A stretch of DNA of 64,000 nt from Struthidea cinerea (taxonomy: Eukaryota; Chordata; Aves; Passeriformes; Corcoracidae): assembly GCA_013397865.1 (NCBI GenBank), contig VZTI01004615.1:343157-407156 (forward strand), read 5' to 3'. The notes beneath the pieces are model-generated. The model ran no database searches. It was not told the origin of the DNA and was given only the letters and a program-made list of their open reading frames with translations. Below, piece by piece: positions 49,615 through 62,000 of the stretch (positions are counted from its first letter, which is position 1; every line of letters begins with the position of its first letter). The position numbers and the translations under genes are program-made.

Positions 49615-49893
49615 AGAGGGCTGGAACAGGTCTCCTAAGAAAACTCAAAGAAGTTGAGGTTTTCAGCCTGGAGAGGAGAAGGGTGTGGGAATACCTTATT
49701 GCAGCCTTTCAGTATACAAAGGGGGCTTAAAAAGAAGATGGAGAGAGAGAGACTTTTTACCAAGCCCTGTAGTGACAGGGAAAAGGACAATAGTATTAAA
49801 CTGAAAGAGGCTGGTTATAAGGAAGAAATGTTTTACAGTGAGGGTGGTGAGACATCGGAACACATGGCTCGGAAAAGTTCTGGATGTTCCATC
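49615..49893 (+). mobile_element. CR1 LINE, 3' part, plus strand, joined to the 5' part
   Basis: The text 'ggctggaacaggtctcc', 'ttttcagcctggagaggaga', 'accttattgcagcctttcag', 'tacaaagggggctta', 'taaactgaaagaggctg' and 'gtgagggtggtgagacatcg' is the sense strand of the end of CR1 ORF2 and its 3' region. It stops at about 49893, before the usual ATTCTATG tail. The whole reverse-transcriptase-coding middle of the element is missing between 49614 and 49615. The frame at 49654-49986 lies here and is not a gene. Confidence 0.88.
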
Positions 49894-50277
49894 ATGTTGC
49901 TCATCCCACTGAATTTCTGTGACAGGATCACAGCTGTCCAGTTACATAGTAGCTTCCTGCTTTTTGTGTTGGCAGCAATCACGTAAGTTTAAAAAACTAA
50001 CTACACATAAATGTAACCATACATACACAGCTATGGGATCAACATTTTCCCTGATCCAGTGCACTCTATCAAAGTTAAGTCTGAATGGAGACAATTTGAT
50101 ATCTCCCAATTTCCTATGACCCTCTAGCTTGAGACTATCCTGCACTGAGATATTCCATTCTTACCTTTCTTTCTGGTGAAGAAAATAATTCAAATTATTT
50201 TGGGATGGAAAGAGAAGCAGTAGATTATATGATTTAACCTAATAAGTTATATCCTGGTCTTGTATCCAAGTCACTTT

Positions 50278-50462
50278 CATAGGCTCATAAAATCATGGAA
50301 CACTTTGTGTTGGAAAGGACTTTCAAGATCACTTAGTTCCAAATCCCCTGCCATGGGCAGGGACACCTTCCACTAGAGCAAGTGGCTCAAAGGTGCATCC
50401 AGCCTGGCCTTGAACACTTCCAGGGATGGGGCATCAACAGCTTCTCTGGGCAACAATTTGTA
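50278..50462 (-). mobile_element. CR1 LINE 3' tail, minus strand
   Basis: The plus-strand text starts at the CR1 3' end ('ctcataaaatcatggaacac') and continues 'tggaaaggactttcaagatc', 'cccctgccatgggcagggac', 'ctggccttgaacacttccag', 'ggatggggcatc' and 'cttctctgggcaac'. It is 5'-truncated at about 185 bp, as is typical of CR1. It differs in subfamily from the copy at 40786-41325: the 'gccatgggcagggacacc' segment replaces 'ctgctcaagg'. Confidence 0.92.
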
Positions 50463-53400
50463 CGTGGTACATAAAAACAGGACTCACAACACAAGGAAAA
50501 TTATGCTAGACTTCCTTCGACAACGGTTTGAGCTATACATTTTCTAGAATTCTTTTTTCCTTTTTCTGGTCTAATTTATTTGATTTTCTCTTACTTTGTC
50601 ATTTTCCATTTAAAAAGGATTGAGTGAAGATTGTGTGATTGATACCTGTGATATCATCATATCAAGTATCTTAGTGGTTAGGACATTTTCTAGGAAAGAA
50701 ACAGTTTACAAAAAGAGTATGTGCACAGTTATGTCTAAATATTAAAATGATTTTTCTTTTCTGGGAACATTACGAGGAAACAAAAACCACCCTGAAAATG
50801 CTACAAGGAAATTAATAAAAGTAACTGCAAACAAGGTAAATTTTTGTAGTTTTTAACTAAAAAAAATGTATTTTACAGTGTCTCCAAACTCTCTTCATCA
50901 CTCTGAAAACATTACTTTTGCTAAAAATCCCTTCTGTATTTCATTTTTCTGTCATAACATGAAATATTGTACAAAATTGTGAAGATGTATTGTCTGTGTT
51001 ACTGTATGGTGCATTTTCCAAAATGCAAAGTAGATTATTGTACCATATAGCTGAATTGAAGGATTCAGATTAGAATCAGATAAAATGCACTTGCTTGAAC
51101 AAGCTAGTAATTACACTGAATCATGTAATGTGTCTCTAGAGCTACTCTATTCTAGTTTGCTTAAAGAGCAGCTGACTCTGAAAGCATACTGTTTACAAGC
51201 CATTCTGTTCCCATATTATATATTTTTCAATATTTATCTTCCATTGTTCTTTACTACTAGGAGCATTTGCATGAAAACGGGATCTTTGTTTTTCAGCAGT
51301 CCATCTGCTACTGCTGCTTATTCTCAGCCTGAAGTTATAATCCAGTGTTTGAGACATCATCCTTACATTTAGAGGAACCAGATGAATTGTCATTATAAAC
51401 AAACTGTAAAAACACACTCAGATTCTGTCTTCAGATGTGGTTTAAAAGGAGAAACTCAAGAACTCTCAACCACGAAACCTTTTTTCTTACAAGTGCACAT
51501 AATGTTGTACAGCTAGGAAATCAGTAAGAAGAATCAGCAATTTCTTTGAAAGGTATTAAAGGTACTCCAGGGAGTTAGGGAACTAGACTGCAGAAAGTGG
51601 GTTTTGCTATGGTAACACCACCTACACCTCTAAAGTTCTCTAGTGTCCTCAAAATCTATGCTGATTTTACTTAATTACATGAATTTCTTACTCAGACAAA
51701 TTCTCACCTATCAATTAGGATACCAGCAGAGATATTGTCATGGTTTTGAGGGGACCAGAGAATTTGCAATCCAGAAAAGGTCTTCTCAAAATAAATCATA
51801 ATTTTACAGTTGGCTTTGACAGAACATTGATATACATTTGGATTCAGAGTGTTTCTGATTGTGGCTAATGAACTGGAAATGTCATTCCAGATGCTGATAG
51901 AAACATTTGAATAAAACACTTTTTTTTTAATATTTGGGGAAAAAAAAAAAAAAAGAAAAAGAAAAGAAGATAAAAGAGAATTATTGTAAGTAATTATTTA
52001 AACTCTTTCTCTACTTGACACCAAGGGCTGGTATTTGCTGAGGACAATTTGCCACTACCACAGCTTATCTGTCTCTTATCAATTCCTACAGAATATAGAT
52101 GATTGACTTGGGGAACTTAACTTTTTGTTACATGATGTCTGGTGAGAGAAGTCACATCCCAAAATGCGACAAAATGCAGCCTGGGAAATATAACTGTTTT
52201 TCACTATTTTCATGATGCCAGTAAAACAGCTGTGTGTACATACATTATGGGCCAAGAGGTTACAGCTACACATACATAAGTCTAGAGAGCATGCAAGTTT
52301 GTGGGTAAATACATAACTAATGTTAGGCAGAAGGCTAACACACTGGTGATTTCTTTGTCATGGCTGCTTTCCATGTATTTATGTCAAAGAGGAATTGAAC
52401 ATTCAAAACCCTAAAATATTTAGTCTGAAATTATTTAAATTTTATTAAGATGGCAGAGTGTCTCAAACAATAGCAATTTGATTGCCTCCTGTCTGTGTCC
52501 TTTTAGTTTTCATTCTCCAGTTAGATTAAATTTTCAGATGGATTAAGAGAATGAAACACAGCCCATAATTATTGCAGCTTCCTACTTGTCCACATTCATC
52601 ACAGCAAATATAGTCCAGCTAGCAAATGTGCAGGGAAAAGCAGCCTGGGAGATAGTATGAGGTTTTACATTTATAAACCATACTAGGTATTCAGAAAGCA
52701 TTTCTAAAACTATATTCTCTGACTTAGAACAAATTACAATTCACTGAGATTTTCTATCAATCATGACTCACTTTATCAACCTAAAATTTAGGTCTGTGTT
52801 CAGGCCTTTGTTTCTTAACCATGTACAGTTTCACTGCTGTTGGCCAGTCTGAATAAGGATTGCAAAGAGCAACCTAAAGTCACTATCATGTTTTCATTTT
52901 ATCCTTTGTCTTTTGTGTTTTAGCTGTGTTCGTCCTCCTTTCTTCATGTCTTGTAACTTGGTCTGCCTTACTTCTCAGCAATGAGATATTTCTTGCAATT
53001 TGGGGATGCAATTCCAAGGGATTTTCCTGCTATCATTTAAGAGGTCAACATGGAAGGAACTACTGAAATGTATGAAAACCTGAGAGAAGTCTTGGTGTAT
53101 AGTAGAGAAGTTATGAGGACTTTCTGTTACTGAGTGACTGCATGAAATGTTTGACATGTACTTATTTGCAAAAAATTCCAACTAATAGCCTTTGTCACAT
53201 ATCAAAAGCCTTTATTTATCAAACTTAAATTATACCATCTACAATATATGGTCTGGCAGTGCCCTGTAATTCCATTTATAAAAGAAACATTTCTAGGCTT
53301 AAAGATAAGAATTTCTACACCAGTCCTTCATGTAAATGTCACAGATGGATTTCTACTGGTGTTCCAACTACTTAAATATGTATTAGTATATATCCTTGGA

Positions 53401-54713
53401 AAGAAAGAAAGAGCAGGTCCTTGCATTCTCAGATTGTTACTGCTTGTGTGTGTGTTTCAGTTCCCCTCAAAAAACTTCCTTAGGACATTGCTTTTTGCTG
53501 CAATTTTATTTTTCTTCAGGCACATGAACTAATGGACTTTCTCTTTAATTTCAGGTTTAGAACTGACAGCTCCATCAAATATATTTTCTAAGAGAGATTA
53601 ATGACTTTCATGAATCCACAGTGGACACCTGAACTGCTTTATTAGTTCTCTTTTTCTTTATCTGATAACTAATGGATATTTTCTTTCACATACTAATTAA
53701 AAATTGTTTTTTTTATCCACTGTGTTACCAGTTTTTGAGCATTTTAAGTTTTGATCTTATATTAAAGATCAGTTTTTTGGGGTCTTATGTAAGGTCCTAG
53801 TCAATTAATACTTTGCCTTCTAGATCAAGTTCCTTATGGTCCAGTATTAAACACACACTTACTATAGAGAGACAATAATTTCCTTCTTACATGTAAACTG
53901 CAAGCAGGTTCAATTACTAACTCTGGGTTTGGGCTTGTAAGTTTTAGGCTTTCAGTTCATTTACAGCGTTTTTGCAGCACTAACTTGACACAAAGAGTTT
54001 GTAAGAAGTCTCAATGTTTGTTGGTGAGGATGTTTTAGATTCCCAGGAAATTTCTCTGCTTCCTGGATTTCAAACAATGCATTTCAAAATAGCTAATCAA
54101 ATAATACACAATATAATTTACTTTCTGATTTATTTTTTGTATAATACAACAGTATGACTTTAATAGAATTCTATACTTACATATGTTGACATAATCAGAA
54201 TTTTTATTTTGCAAAATAAATACTATGGAATGATGTATGCTTTAATAGAAAATATTATGTGATAGATTTTATCAAATGTTATATTTTAATTAAATTATTT
54301 TTTAAATTTTCATTAAATAAATGTTGTAATGAGAAACAGGTTCCATGAGTTTTTATAAACAATTCTCTATAAATAGTTTTCCTCCAAACCCTTCTATGAC
54401 ACACTTTTTCTCACCCTGTTTCTCTGCTCCTGCTTCTGTATTCCGCCAATACAAAGTGAGAGCACTTTCAGTCCTACAAATATTTGTCAATCATATGATC
54501 CATTTAAGCTTCTGTAATACTGTGCCAGGATTATCTCACACCAAACATCAGAGCTCACATTTCTTTCCTAATACTCTAAATTTCTCATACTCTTCGAATA
54601 TATTGGAGGCAGAACAAAAAGGTGTTTGTATCATCAAAGTGAAACAATTTAAATTTAAGCAAGATTTAACTGAGCTACTTATGCTTCAGATATGTTTGCT
54701 GGATATCAGTACG
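50463..54713. other. Noncoding DNA, no gene seen
   Basis: Short frames only. A purine-rich run (51936-51970) with 15 consecutive A lies about ten bases after a T8 run. I see no exon, RNA gene or clear transposon. Confidence 0.5.
51936..51970. repeat. Purine-rich A tract
   Basis: GGGG is followed by 15 A and then GA5/GA4-type units. It may be a poly(A) tail of a plus-strand retroposon or simple sequence. The region before it (51704-51919) shows no recognisable element. Confidence 0.8.
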
Positions 54714-54776
54714 TGCTGGCAGTGTGGACAGGAAGGTGATAATTTAGCACACATCTGGCATTGCCCTTTTATTTAA
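54714..54776 (+). mobile_element. Possible relic of a LINE-1-type ORF2 C-terminal zinc knuckle
   Basis: The open frame 54345-54776 ends in CWQCGQEGDNLAHIWHCPFI. LINE-1 ORF2 proteins carry a Cys/His knuckle near their C-terminus of the form C-W-x(1-2)-C-G-x-x-G-x-x-x-H-x-x-W-x-C. The tryptophans, the GxxG and the order of metal ligands fit. The spacing (C-x2-C-x8-H-x3-C) is one residue short of the usual H-x4-C, and the reading frame stops four codons after the last cysteine. The preceding 120 codons are not recognisable as LINE-1. LINE-1 is rare in birds, so this would be very old, or it is coincidence. Confidence 0.25.
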
Positions 54777-56039
54777 AATGTTAGACATTGTATGATACAT
54801 TAAGTCATCACATGATCTACACATCTTTGCTATATTTTACCTAAATGCATGCGAATGTAGTCTTCTAGTAAGGAGACTGTGATTGCCCTCAGCTGTGCAA
54901 AGTGTTGAGTCCTTTGAATGTAAGCAAGTGCAATCATATTTCTCTAAATAATCGATTATTGACATATTCTATAACATCCAATTTATAAAAATTATTTTAA
55001 GAATAGAGGATATGGAAAAAACTAGTTGCTTCTTCTTTCCTTGTTTAGGTTTAGGATTTAAAAGAAACATATTTGAAACAGAACTTGTATATGAATTGCA
55101 CACAGACCTGTTAATGCAGTGCTGCAGGGGTACGAAGCCTTATTTGCTTGAATTTTTGCGCTTCTCTGAATTTTAACCTGTTGTTATACACATTTTCTAT
55201 AGATGTTTGCCAACAGCTGCTTGGCTTTTTAAATAAGGCTTAAGCCCAAGGTTGTGAGACTCAGTCACACTGAGTAACACCTTATAGCATAGGTCAGTCT
55301 CACTGAAGTATACCTAAATAAATTAATTGTGTAGAAAGGCAACAGAAACTAGTCTTATATGAGCTGTCAATTTTAATAATTATTTTTTCCCTTCAATCAT
55401 TAATGCTAGTAGTGGTCAGTTCCTTAAAAAAACAAACAAAGGAATGTGGATAATCAGCAACTTAGATAACCATACACTCTATTTTATTATTTCATGATGC
55501 ATTTTTTCCTTTGCATATTTTCTACATATATGTACATATGGAGGGAGTGGACCTCTTGAAATAAATGTTTACACAATAAACAATATCAGGGGAATAGAGT
55601 AAACGTCTATTCTCTTAGGTTCTTAATTTTGTATATTAGCTGAGTAGTGACTATCCAATAATCCTTTCAGTTCTCATTCACATGATTATAGCTGTAACTA
55701 TCTGAAAAAAAATCTCATACAGATGTTGAGAGTGAATGTAAATTATTTTTCACCTACCTTGCTCAGAGTTACAAAATCAGACTCTACAAGAAATGAATAA
55801 ACCAATTATTTCCTTATCTTCTTAAGTACTTGCCTAAGTAGTTTGCTAAGTAGTTCCCTTAGTTCCCTAGTTTCCTTATTTTCTGTAATTTTTGGTGACC
55901 GGGGGGGGCTGCCACCCATAGTTATTACATTCCATGTTTTTTCACCTCTATGTCTTCATCTGTTGTTTCTAGGACCTTGGAGATGGCGAAAATCTTTTTT
56001 CTGTCTTCATATGATGGATACAAACCTCAATGACATTTC
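54777..56039. other. Noncoding DNA, no gene seen
   Basis: Contains a local CTAAGTAGTT / CCCTTAGTT tandem (about 55830-55870) and a G8 run (55901-55908). The frame at 55843-56055 crosses both and is not protein-like. Confidence 0.5.
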
Positions 56040-56730
56040 AGACTTGTCCATCTAACAGATCTGCTGCTCCTAATATTTACTCAACAGACCACTATATCTC
56101 TGGCTGTAGCTGGAAGATCGTGCTTCAGCATGATTAACATTTTAACTCATAGAGAGATACTTGGCCTCGTTGTCCAGAAGGAATATGTGCCATCTCTGTC
56201 TCTAAGCATGTCTGTCTCTACATGTACAGAGTGCATTTTGAAGCCAGTCTCTTGCTGATCTAATTGCTAAGAAAATGATCATTAAGTGCATGGCTCCTGA
56301 AGTAAAGCGCTTTAAGCCCACTCCTAAGTCAACTCATCCTCCTGTAGCTTGATCAAGCCTTTGTGAACAGTTTTCTGTCTGCTGAGTAGTCTCTTAATGC
56401 GTGTTTAGCATTCACAATGCTGTTGAATCTGTTCTACTACAATTTATCCTACGCTGCCTTGCGTGGACAAGAAAAGTTGTCAGACTCCCTATTTTGAAGA
56501 AAATTACTGCTTCAGGATATATCTCAAATTAGATCTCATCTCACAACCCAGCTATTGCAACTGGAAAGCCTCTTCCTTTTGAGTATTTGCTGGCACAAGA
56601 ACTTTGTCCTTGCAGTCAGTCAGTCTGTGGTCACCAGCCTGAAAGTTAGTTATCCATTTACTTATATTTGTGCAAATGTGGAAAGAGATGCTGAACATAT
56701 ACAGCTTGCTTGGATTCTGGTGTAACATAG
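56040..56730. other. GC-richer block, possible decayed repeat or pseudogene
   Basis: Composition is more balanced than in the flanks, with little low-complexity sequence. One frame stays open from about 56493 to 56722. Its translation is leucine-rich and then polar, with no family I know. The texture suggests a decayed transposon or pseudogene, but no motif proves it. Confidence 0.25.
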
Positions 56731-56950
56731 TAAAATGTGAGCAAACTTTTTTTGTTGTTGTTGTTTTTTATGAAAAATTTGAGTTTAAAAAAATCCAAGA
56801 AGTGATCATGATGTTTTAACACTTGAAGGAAATTTCAACCCCAGTTTGGATTCCATTGTGCTCTGTGCCTTATTGCACTTGCTTATAATCTTTATGTCCT
56901 TAAGTTTAAAAGAGCCCTCACAATTTTCAGATGTGACTGACCAGGCAACA

Positions 56951-56990
56951 TATATATATATGTATATATACATATCTATACACCTATATA
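56951..56990. repeat. TA-rich microsatellite
   Basis: (TA)n is interrupted by G and C (TATATGTATATATACATATC). It is nearly palindromic and gives a Tyr/Ile string in frames of both strands. Confidence 0.85.
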
Positions 56991-58326
56991 GTATTAAAGG
57001 ATACAACAGATCATACAATTTTTTTACTTTTCTTCTATAGATGTCAAAAATGGTTTGTCTGAATTTCATGAAGATCAAACTGGTAAAAGCTAACAAAGAC
57101 TCTAATAGCACCTCTGACTAAGGTCATGTTTTCTAAAGAATCAGCTCCCCTTTAGGACTCAAATTATTTGGCCAGATTGCCAAAAGAGATTGCACTAGAA
57201 AAGTGGATCATAAGTGCTATGATTGGAGCTACTGAGTTTTTTGCTCTTCTTATTTTTTTTGCCCTTAGAAGAAAAAATATTATTTTAAAATAATTATTTC
57301 CAGTTTTAGAGGAAGAGTACTTAAAAATCTGGCCTTGAGGTCTTCTCAAAATCTGTCTGTATTTGTGAAGCTGAAACAACCCTCTCAAATCATAGCTATT
57401 CAAAATGTCAGGAATATTCTGAATATGACTGAGTTTTATAAGTTTGTCAATCAAGCCTATCACTAAATAAAATGTCAGATGTCGAGTTTGTCTAATTATT
57501 GCCAATAAAGTTTGAATTTTGACTTTGACAATGTGCCTGAGAAATTATAATTTTCCATCTTCCTGCTAACTGTTCCAAGCAGACTTGCAAAGTATAGTCA
57601 TGGTTTGCATTTGGAATAAAGCAATTTTCTCCATTTAAAATGAGGTGATATTTCTTAATATTACAGAAAAAAAAGAACAATGAACAACTTTCCTTGAATC
57701 CACAGTACTATGTATAATGGCAGGAACAAAAGGATGAAAACATTTTTAAAAAAGGATTCAAGCTAGCAAAAATAACTGTCATTGTAATCTTTACCATTTG
57801 AAAGATTATTTGTTTAAATTCTCAGGAGTTTCATGCAAATATTTGAATATACTTTTCCCTTTTCAAAGCTCTTCAATATTTCAAATTAAATGCCAGCTCA
57901 TACTGGAGTGCAATGGTGTTGTGGTCCAGGATCTCATTTAACATATAGGAAAGATACATCTGTCTATTTCTTTGCTTCCCTGTCCCATACATGTCTGAAA
58001 ATCCTATTCTTCAGCAAAGATGACTAAAACAATGGACATGATTATTCATTATATCTCTTTAGTCCTATACACAATAGCATGATTAGACTTTTCATATATA
58101 CAGATGATACATCTCTGTATAGGATACTAACTTATGGAGACATTCTTATGCTAACAGAAAGCATAAAACTCATGACATTATATATTACAGATCACTTTAT
58201 TTTGTCACATTTCTGCAGTCTCAATATTAAACATGATTAATTCTTCCTGTAAGGTATTCTGACCTCTTTTTCTTGACTGTGTTCTCTCTAAATTCTTTAA
58301 TCTTTTGATATTATGGAATTATATAT
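56991..58326. other. Noncoding DNA, no gene seen
   Basis: Only the minus-strand frames 57164-57505 and 57492-57680, which show no domain. I recognise no repeat. Confidence 0.5.
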
Positions 58327-58373
58327 ATTATCGATTAATTATAATTACATCATAATTATAATTAATTGATAAT
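58327..58373. repeat. AT palindrome, 21-bp arms around a 5-base loop
   Basis: The left arm 58327-58347 pairs with the right arm 58353-58373 at 20 of 21 positions. The loop is CATCA. All arm bases but one C and one G on each side are A or T. It could extrude as a cruciform. Such palindromes are hot spots for deletion, and no functional role is evident. Confidence 0.9.
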
Positions 58374-58810
58374 TATGAATAACTATCAATTTTTGTTACG
58401 AAACTTGGATTTTTTTTTAGTGTATGAAATTACTCTTCAATGGCAGAGTAACATAGCTGTGGAATATATAGTGATTTGTCAGTGCATCCAAACTTAATGC
58501 TTCTGTCTTTTGACGATACTGAGACTTTCACGCATATGACACATATCTACTTAAAAATCTAAATGTTACCTAGGTAATAACATTGAAATTATTTAATATA
58601 GTGTGAAACCTACTATAAAATTTCCTTTTTTTGACACCTCCACTTCCCATAATATCTCCTCATAATGCCCATGGGTTTTTATTTTCGTTAAAGTATTCCT
58701 ACCTTTGACTCCACTCTGTTTTTACTTCTGAGTAGGTGTAATTATCAAAGGGTGACAGACTTAATTTTCATTCCTGGTGCTTTTCAAAAAGTGTAGGCTA
58801 TGTGAGGTAC

Positions 58811-58857
58811 TAAATATATAATATATGCATAATAATAATATATGCATATATATAATC
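58811..58857. repeat. AT-rich simple repeat (TATA/TAA units)
   Basis: Alternating TATATAATATATGCATAA-type units, with ATATATGCAT occurring twice. Simple sequence. Confidence 0.8.
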
Positions 58858-59017
58858 TGAGTGTGTTGCAGGCAATATTTCCCTGATTTGGTTACACTGT
58901 CATATGCAATACCCATAGAAAGATTGAATTTCTTTTATGTAATCCCTGAGTCTTTTATGCTATCCTCCAAACTTTGAGACTGGCATCCTCTGTGGCCAGC
59001 TATGAACAACAACATGG

Positions 59018-59056
59018 TATGGCTTATATATATATACAATATATATGGCTTATATA
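59018..59056. repeat. Short direct repeat around a TA run
   Basis: TATGGCTTATATA at 59018-59030 recurs at 59044-59056 around a TA-rich spacer. A local duplication. Confidence 0.8.
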
Positions 59057-62000
59057 AGTCTAGTCCTGGATGCTGATACTGTGGATAGCGAAAATATCAG
59101 GTAGAAGAGAGGAACAAATATGGATGATGAAAATAAAACATTTCCATCAAACTCTGACATTTTCATGGTAAAAAATTGTACTTTTCTACATACAAACTGC
59201 AAGCGCAGGTCTGGATGCTGGGAAAGGGGGAAAAGACACCATCTGTGGGGTGAGAAGTAATTGTGGAATGGGACAGAATGAACACAAAGAAGTGCAATCA
59301 TGCAAAGGAGAACAGTCCATGGAGCCTGCGCAAGCAGTTCCTCTGAAACATTTGCTGGGATAGGTGGGCTCTGCCCTATTCATGTATTTGGCTGGTGGCT
59401 GATACCTTTCAGGAGAGGCATTTAATTTCAGAACACAGCCTTTTCATTGTGGCTGTGATTTTAAACTTACTGGGTAATGGAGCAGATTACCATTTACCAT
59501 ATGATGAGATGGCTTTGTCTGTCAGCCAGGGAGCTGCTTAATGTTATATATGGGTCAAGTGAGCCAAAAAAAAGAGAGAAGGGAAAAAAATTCAAGAACC
59601 TTGAGCCCTCTAGCAAAAGGGGAAACTTCCCCTATGGCAAGCAGCCACATAATTTTTTTTAAAGATCCATTTTATCCTGAAAATTGATTAAGCAACACTA
59701 AATCACATAAGATAAAGGAATTGCAAGGTCAAGGGGGATTTCTGCAGAATCAGCCATTGCAGTGATCACAGATATTGTCCTTTTGGCAGAAATAATTCTT
59801 TAATATTTGCAAATACATTTAGTTCCATGTAAAAATAGCAATTCTCCCAACATATCAGAACACTAAAGCCTTTCCTTGTGAATATTTGCACACAATAAAT
59901 GAGGAAGCACTATAAAAGCCAAATCAATCAGATGTTCAGAACTTGACTAGTTGTTCCCAAAGATCGTTTTACTGAATTTATCCCTTGGAAGGTGTAACGC
60001 TATTTGCAAAGCTTACATGACATCTGGCTATGTAAAAGTAGAGAAATATACAAGCTAAAAATAAAGAGATTTATTGAACTAATCTTATGTCTCAATTTGA
60101 TGTAGTGAAAGTGTTTATTTTTCAGCAATATTGACCAGAAAAATGAAATAATAAGTTCAGGTTCAGTCCTTGAAGAAAGCTCTACAACAACAGTGAAATG
60201 TACTATACAGACAAAACAGCATTTTTCCTCACTGTTCATAACATTGGTCTTCTAAATTATAATTGTTAAAACCCTAGAAACCTTTTATTGAGACAATGTA
60301 GAGTAGAATTCCTCTTTGAAGGGCTTGGATATCTAAAAAATTCCAGAGGATGATTAGTCATGTACTGCACTCCTCAAACTTAAAAGGATTCTGAGTGGTG
60401 AATTTAAATGTACACCATCTTTCTGTCACTTAAATTAGCTGACATTGATTTTACCTTAACTATATAAAACATTATTGTGGTAAATATATGGAAACAATGA
60501 TGTTTGATTACAAATACGAAGAAAAAAGGTGAAGATCTTTTCAATCAGTCACAGGATCAGCCAACTCTCAGTCAGCAGTCTTAGCCTTGCATAGTGACAG
60601 CTTTCTCCCACAGAAGCTATATACTCTTAGATGAGTGCAGTATATGTGCAAATTATCCCTTAGAATCTGGTTAGTACCTTCCTTTAAGTAAATCTGAGAA
60701 CCACAGAGCTGAAATTCATGCCTAGTGTTTCTATAGCTAAACTAGCAGACCTATATTTAAGATGAATTTGATCCTTATCTATAACATTCTTTCTTATATA
60801 CTGCTTTCAAAAGAAGATGCATGGTTATATGCAATGTCTGCAACAAGAAGCTGACTCAGGTCTGTTTGTGTCTGTTAAAAGATGTCTTCTTATATTATCA
60901 CATCTTATTTTTATGGTAGGACCTGCATAATCTTATAATTTTGTCCCATGTACAGTTTTGTAGCAGGTACAAAGTAGCCTCTAAACCCATCTCAAAGGTC
61001 TAAAAATAACTGTAGACTGGAAAGAGGTCCCGGAGAAATCTGAAACAAAGATGAAACAGGAAAAAAGTAAATGGCTCTTTCTCTTTCCGCCTGGATGTTT
61101 ACAAAAAAGAAGGACAGCAGCTGCCATTTTCATCAACCAGATATTATTTAATCAGATCAATATAGAACTGTTCTGGAGTTCACAGTAATCATAATGTTGT
61201 AAATTCCCCCATCTTAATTCTTAATCGTAAGATTTTCTTATTAAAGCCAAATTATGCCTCAAGAGAGAAATTTCTATAATGTGCCCATAGATGACGGTGA
61301 ATTTTCAATATCAAAGATGAACTAGAAGTTTAGGCCTTCCAATTAACCCCACTGCCCCAAAATCCATATTTGTAAGTGCCCTGCGGTGTTAAATTTTCTC
61401 TTGTCAGTCTCCTATTTTCTTGACAGCTGCTGTGATTTGTTTTCAGTGGAAGTATGTTAGCATTTAACCAGTAATTTGGTGTCATCTGAGGATTTTCTGA
61501 TAGGAAAAATATCTTTCCTTTTATACTGCACTAGCATAATGGAAAAAAGTGTCCAGGAAAATGCCCAAATTCTAATTCACAAGTGATGGCATTCTGTATT
61601 GCTTCCAGAGTGTGAGGTGTTTTTCTATACTGTCAAGTGTACAGGCTGACTTTGGATGGTTTTTTTTTTGTTTGTTGGGTTTGTTGGGGGTTTTTTCCTC
61701 CCTTTCTTATGTTCTATCTTTGAAAAATCAGGAATTCCACATCTTCATGTGCTCTTTTTGTTAGAGAAATGCGTTCAGATCAGATGACTAAAAGCAGTTC
61801 CGGCACACAAACCTGTAATTTGTCAGCAACATAATATGGAAAATTTCCTCTGTTCAGCAAAGTCAGGAGGTAGTTGGTGTTAAATGCTTACTCGCTCTCA
61901 CTCTCTCTTAAGTGTATGGTAATACAGATGGTAAGGACAGAGTTATAGTTCACGTTACCACCCTTTGTAACATCACACTTGGGTTCTCTGAAGAGTAGAG

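Noticed and set aside
49654..49986. 110-codon plus-strand frame
   Set aside because: Mostly the CR1 3' region running into flanking DNA.
61440..61510. Possible third old CR1/L3 fragment ('taatttggtgtcatctgag')
   Set aside because: Only about 18 bases resemble the LINE text and the match does not continue on either side.
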